A stretch of DNA of 64,000 bases from Microvelia longipes (taxonomy: Eukaryota; Arthropoda; Insecta; Hemiptera; Veliidae). Made by a program: the position numbers and the translations under genes. The notes below the pieces were generated by a model. That model made no database searches, was not told the DNA's origin, and was given only the letters and a program-made list of their open reading frames with translations. Below, piece after piece: positions 61,446-64,000 of this stretch. The first letter of the stretch is position 1. Every line of letters begins with the position of its first letter. The stretch covers positions 61,379,073-61,443,072 of the forward strand of contig JACMZG010000008.1 of the NCBI GenBank assembly GCA_018340805.1, given 5' to 3'.

Positions 61446-62575
61446 GAACTTGCATAGTTACAATACAATATCGCATTACGTCTTCTGGTCATACAAGCAA
61501 ATTTAATTTTTAACTTATTACATCTACCCCTACCACTCTAACCTCCTCTTCCGTCATCCGAACAACTTCACCAGCGGTTAGGGAATAAATATTCCAAAAC
61601 GATGAGCAAAATATAAAAATTACATTAAAAATTCAGAATAATTTAAAAATATCATTTATAGATAAATGCATAGTATGTGCATTTATGCAAAGTAATATCA
61701 TAAAAATGCCAAACGTTTTAAAGCTAACTTCCTTTAGCTCAGGCAGTTATTATGACTTATCCAACTTGTTAAATAAATAAAAATATTAAAAAAGTGTAAT
61801 TTAATAGGGAACTAGGGGAAACTTGCTTAATTATAAAATATTTTTAATTACTTGAAAAACTGCCCGCTTTTCAAAATATTTTATTTCAAGTAACTCCTCA
61901 GAATTCCATAATTATGTTCAACATTTTGCTTCTCATTTTAATCAATAAGGTTAATAACAACTTTTTCTAACGATTCTCCTATTTCCCTCGTAAAAAAAAA
62001 TTATCATCTAAAAAATCATATTTTACCTTAGTGAGTTCCTGTGAATTTTGAAAATATTTTAAGGTTTATAAAACAATTTTTAATTAAAATGAGTTTGATA
62101 TAATTTTAATATTTTCTGTTTGCTTTATTGTTTCAGGTATGGAATGGGGAAATGAGATTAAAATTAATCTGCAACCTTTCCTAAATCAGGTTTCTGGTGA
62201 TTTCTTCTTATCTTAGTTTTGTTTTATATTTTTGTATTAGTCATTTTCATCTGAAAATTACGCTTTTCTTTTTGACTAGATTTACTAACATAATGATGCC
62301 ATATTAGAGGAATTATTTTGACATCGTTTTAATTACCGTAACAACATTTTAGTAATTTCTCTAAATTTTCTTGTTCTATTTAATAAGTATTATTACTATT
62401 TTATCACTTACTTCAAATTATATAAAGATTTGTTTTGTAGATGAAAAATCGGGTACGGGGTATCACGGAATATACAAATAAGGGAATTGATACTTTATTT
62501 TTTATGCTCTATTATAATGACATCAGTAAGTACTTTCGTTTGATTCCCAGCTGTCATATACAGCAGTGACCAAGC
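61446..62575. other. AT-rich, minor fragments
   Basis: TCATTTTCATCTGAAAATTA at about 62243 belongs to the dispersed short motif. AAAAATCGGGTACGGGGTAT (about 62443) is a minus-strand stub of the composite tail. Confidence 0.45.
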
Positions 62576-62579
62576 TCTT

Positions 62580-62812
62580 ACTGATAGTAAGATGAAATTT
62601 GGTACACATACTGGTTGGTTTTATATATAACTAGAGTATGACACACGGTCTAATTGAGTTGAAATTCAATACGAGTTATCTAGATATCTAGTTTTTGTTG
62701 AATCATAAAAGTTAAACAGTATCGAGCAAGGTCAGTGCCTGGATGGGTGACCGCTAGGAATAAAACTAATGTATTTACTGTCTGAAGACGAGCAAAGCGA
62801 GTCCGAATTAGT
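62580..62812 (+). repeat. 5S-composite family, 3' half fragment
   Basis: Jumps from 'gatgaaatttggtacacat' to 'ctaattgagttgaaattcaat', then the 5S-like block and GACGAGCAAAGCGAGTCCG. It stops before the GGATGAGCG and tail motifs. Confidence 0.8.
62690..62762 (+). pseudogene. 5S rRNA-derived segment, best-preserved 3' part
   Basis: TGTTGAATCATAAAAGTTAA, ACAGTATCGAGCAAGGTCAG, then GTGCCTGGATGGGTGACCGC and TAGGAA. The box C stretch GGATGGGTGACCGC is intact. This is the clearest evidence that the block derives from 5S rRNA. Confidence 0.8.
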
Positions 62813-63330
62813 GACTATTAATTCAACCTAAAGTAACCCTATAAGTATAAACATTCACATTATCAAATAATGTAAGAGAAACAACAAATGATAAGAGTTA
62901 TCAAAAATAAGAAGAGAAATACAGAGTAGCTAAAAGTTGTAACCGCTACAAGTTGAGATTTCAACAAAATAATAAAGTGGGATTACAACAAAATAATTAT
63001 TTTATAATTATTTTTGGACTGCTGTCTTCTTTTTATAAACGTTTTTCTTATCAAATTTTTAATAGTCCATCAATATTAATTTTCTGTTTAAATAAATAAA
63101 TAAACATTAATTTTTTTTTGTAAATAATAAATATAAGGTCTATCCTTGACAATTAAATATGAACAAGTTTAAGGTTGTGTATGTAAGGATGAGGCAGTGC
63201 AATGTGCTGCCAAACTCTAGAGCCTTTATTCGGGTCAAGAGAATGGAAACAAGTTCGACCTACTTGAAGTTGAATGTTTAAAGTTCACATTAAATGTTAC
63301 TTTGTGCAGGGAAAAAGTTTAAATATAGAT
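62813..63330. other. AT-rich, nothing recognised
   Basis: No supported feature. Confidence 0.4.
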
Positions 63331-63334
63331 GTGC

Positions 63335-63425
63335 CGGGGTAGAGCGTCCTTGCTTGGTTCTTGTTGCAGTTCCCCGTTAGTTTACTTTCATTCTAGCCCC
63401 GATGGTTCGAATCCAAGGTCGTCTG
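63335..63425 (+). repeat. tRNA-like segment with perfect B box
   Basis: GCCGGGGTAGAGCG could be a poor A box. GATGGTTCGAATCC (about 63401-63414) contains a perfect B box. The spacing is longer than in a tRNA and no cloverleaf was found, so a tRNA-derived SINE piece is more likely than a tRNA gene. Confidence 0.4.
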
Positions 63426-63680
63426 TTGTATACTTCCTTGTGTTTTCATTGCCCTCTTTTCATAACACCCTCTACTATAATTACACTATGTAATAACAGA
63501 CTATTACTTCTACATCAGGTTTACATTGTATTATTATACAATGTTATTATTATGTAAACTTAACATCATCAATAGTGTATTTTTCTTTCAGTCTTAATTT
63601 TTAGATTGTTATGGTTCGGGGACGATCGCTAGTGTTTTAACAGGATCAACACACATTTAGGATTGGGGAAAAAATAGGTG

Positions 63681-63704
63681 TCTATCAGAGGTTCTTCTGA
63701 TAGA
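63681..63704. repeat. Perfect 9-bp hairpin
   Basis: TCTATCAGA, GGTTCT loop, TCTGATAGA. Confidence 0.9.
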
Positions 63705-63769
63705 GAGGCATGGGGGGGTCTCTTAAAAGTATGGGGGTGTATTCATAGTTCTAAAAATAGTTGACTGAG

Positions 63770-64000
63770 GTAGTGCAACAATTTTTTTAATGTTAAAGCA
63801 TAGTGACAAAAGGAAAGGTTTGAATTTCTCCCTACATAGATCAAATTGAGGAAAACTTTATCCAAAGAAATATTAAACTAATAATTCGTTGCATCAGGAA
63901 CTCACGTTAGTAGAATGCATCAAATAAAATTAATAATAAGAGGCTCGCTTCTCTCGCTAGTTTGCTATAAATATGTACGAGAGAATATGAAAAGAGGCTC
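63770..64000 (+). repeat. GGCTCGC-family element, cut by the window edge
   Basis: 'gtgcaacaatttttttaatg', then TCGTTGCATCAGGAACTCAC as at 1737, then GAGGCTCGCTTCTCTCGCTA and the beginning of a second GAGGCTC unit at the last base. Confidence 0.75.

Noticed and set aside
63335..63425. Functional tRNA gene
   Set aside because: B box is perfect, but there is no plausible acceptor stem or anticodon arm and the box spacing is too long.

Overview
The window is AT-rich eukaryotic DNA, most likely from an arthropod. Low GC, (TA)n tracts up to about 200 bp, many nested transposon remnants and no dense coding all point that way. I cannot name the species. I found no intact protein-coding gene. The longer open frames are low-complexity AT translations, frames running through tandem repeats, or frames inside mobile elements. 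The only convincing protein homology is a decayed C-terminal piece of a non-LTR retrotransposon on the minus strand at about 54.5-54.9 kb. The window is therefore intergenic or deep intronic, and its content is repeats.

The dominant component is one dispersed composite family, with about 20 full or partial copies on both strands. A typical plus-strand copy (20228-21010, 28716-29635) has five parts in order: a 38-bp hairpin head (ACTTTTCCTC...GAGAAAAAGT); about 500 bp of AT-rich body; a CRE-like TGACGTCA core; a segment closely resembling most of a 5S rRNA gene, including its internal promoter region; and a GC-richer tail with GACGAGCGAAGCGAGTCC-type motifs. The tail ends in GAGGAAAAGTTCCGAGGTACC and a T-run. 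Related elements at 26.4, 32.7, 51.4 and 60.7 kb share the CRE core but have a different tail.

Other elements are defined by their ends. A 3.3-kb Harbinger-type element (972-4293, TTA duplications) sits inside a copy of the composite family and carries a higher-order GGCTCGC satellite. Two 320-bp elements (7341-7662 and 22975-23293) have perfect 8-bp duplications, and a hAT-type element (58397-58734) has a 7/8 duplication. TA-flanked elements lie at 6060-6401, 10195-10594 and 53791-54474. A 2125-bp near-perfect foldback spans 15518-17642. A tRNA-like foldback cluster covers 26.9-27.8 kb. A small inverted repeat at 35.6-35.8 kb has hammerhead-like cores.

Tandem arrays are at 1.85-3.1 kb (about 53 bp, trimer higher order), 23.5 kb (about 20 bp), 26.6 kb (about 155 bp), 31.7 kb (21 bp), 45.2 kb (23 bp), 48.5-49.4 kb (38 bp) and 52.1-52.6 kb (78 bp, amplified from a composite-family tail). 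Nested insertions give a partial order of events: the composite copy at 402 predates the Harbinger-type insertion, and the GGCTCGC-family copy at 7264 predates the 8-bp-TSD insertion.
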